Source of the DNA: an uncultured Prevotellaceae bacterium
GTDB taxonomy: Bacteria; Bacteroidota; Bacteroidia; Bacteroidales; Bacteroidaceae
Reading direction: 5' to 3'
Length of the DNA stretch: 58,808 bases
Assembly: GCA_947167515.1 (NCBI GenBank)
Contig: CAMVIM010000023.1
Span: 1 to 58,808 of the forward strand
Under the pieces are notes generated by a model, which saw only the letters and a list, made by a program, of their open reading frames with translations, was not told the origin of the DNA and made no database searches. Position 1 is the first letter of the stretch. Each line of letters opens with the position of its first letter. This document shows, one piece after another, positions 58,482 through 58,808 of the stretch. A program made the position numbers and the translations under genes.

Positions 58482-58808
58482 CTAATACGCTTGTTCATGC
58501 ACCCCTTTGACAGCGCGTCCGCTCGGGTCATTCATGTTCTTGAATGCCTCGTCCCATTCCAGGGCGATGGCGGTTGAGCATGCCACCGATGCTTCCTGGT
58601 TCACGCTCTTTGCGGCAGAGGCGCTGGGAAAGTGTTCCTCAAAGATGCTGCGATAGTAGTATTCCTCCTTGCAGAGTGGGGGATTGATAGGGAAGCGCTC
58701 GGCAGCATGTGTCATCTGCTCGTCACTTACAGCTTCGGAAGTGATCTTCTTCAGGGTGTCAATCCATGAATAGCCCACACCGTCGCTGAACTGCTCCTTC
58801 TGTCGCCA
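58482..58808 (-). CDS. asnB: Asparagine synthase B, C-terminal part (runs off the window)
   Basis: The window ends inside the gene, so only the last 108 codons are seen. RQKEQFSDGVGYSWIDTLKK, PLCKEEYYYRSIFEEHFP and the end GRAVKGVHEQAY are the C-terminal signature of glutamine-hydrolysing asparagine synthase B. Upstream of glnN on the same strand, separated by a palindromic repeat element. Confidence 0.92.
   Translation of the reverse strand, partial: WRQKEQFSDGVGYSWIDTLKKITSEAVSDEQMTHAAERFPINPPLCKEEYYYRSIFEEHFPSASAAKSVNQEASVACSTAIALEWDEAFKNMNDPSGRAVKGVHEQAY

Overview
The window looks like a chromosomal segment of a Prevotella-like member of the Bacteroidales. Nearly every promoter that can be read is of the Bacteroidota type: a TAnnTTTG -7 box, usually TACCTTTG, with a TTG about 20 nt upstream where one is visible. 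The genes also fit: type III glutamine synthetase, a DAHP synthase-chorismate mutase fusion, head-GIN lipoproteins, a TonB-type barrel paired with a TPR/HTH membrane regulator, GH127 and GHL10 carbohydrate enzymes, and a Cu/Zn permease ending in an HMA domain. No CRISPR array, insertion sequence or rRNA was seen. There is one tRNA, Arg-CCG. All positions and alignments were worked out by hand, without database searches.

Layout. 1-5 kb: AlkZ-related protein, nadD, a helix-hairpin-helix barrel protein and the metal permease. 5.1-8.7 kb: a visibly AT-richer accessory island with a YopX-domain protein, Nmad3 and Nmad2 (predicted nucleotide-modification-associated domains) and a divergent WYL regulator. 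An identical 20-bp operator-like sequence lies upstream of both effector units. It is bordered by a 184-bp array of 23-bp repeats (four forward, four inverted) and by a small-RNA candidate with its own promoter and terminator. 9-13 kb: recJ, recQ and a TPR protein. 13-16 kb: a MORN/zinc-finger protein with a probable homopolymer frameshift, and a surface lipoprotein behind a structured leader of about 400 nt. 16-20 kb: the phenylalanine/tyrosine operon (pheA, aminotransferase, DAHPS-CM, tyrA), preceded by an 18-codon leader peptide that is half Phe and Tyr codons and by mutually exclusive hairpins, i.e. a candidate attenuator. 20-29 kb: ECF S component, HD hydrolase, a YtrA-type regulator/ABC operon, Nif3 and zinc-ribbon proteins, and PspC-PadR. 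29-36 kb: an HsdR-N-like protein, an acyltransferase remnant, dinB, holA, a roughly 1-kb AT-rich non-coding stretch full of TTTAC/GTAAA motifs ahead of an XRE-type regulator, the tRNA and an OmpA-like protein. 36-48 kb: polysaccharide and envelope functions. 47.5-58.8 kb: cstA, nadC, a CAT-like acetyltransferase, an HU-like protein, a TlpA-like lipoprotein, an SDR, glnN and the 3' part of asnB.

The strongest novelty candidates are three. The first is the Nmad2/Nmad3/YopX/WYL island with its shared operator. The second is the aromatic leader-peptide attenuator. The third is a recurring class of intergenic elements, at least eight in this window, that combine an inverted-repeat frame with short direct repeats of fixed period (21-24 bp or 9-11 bp) but share no sequence with each other. 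A related three-hairpin palindrome sits in frame inside a glycosidase-like gene, much as palindromic elements do in Rickettsia.
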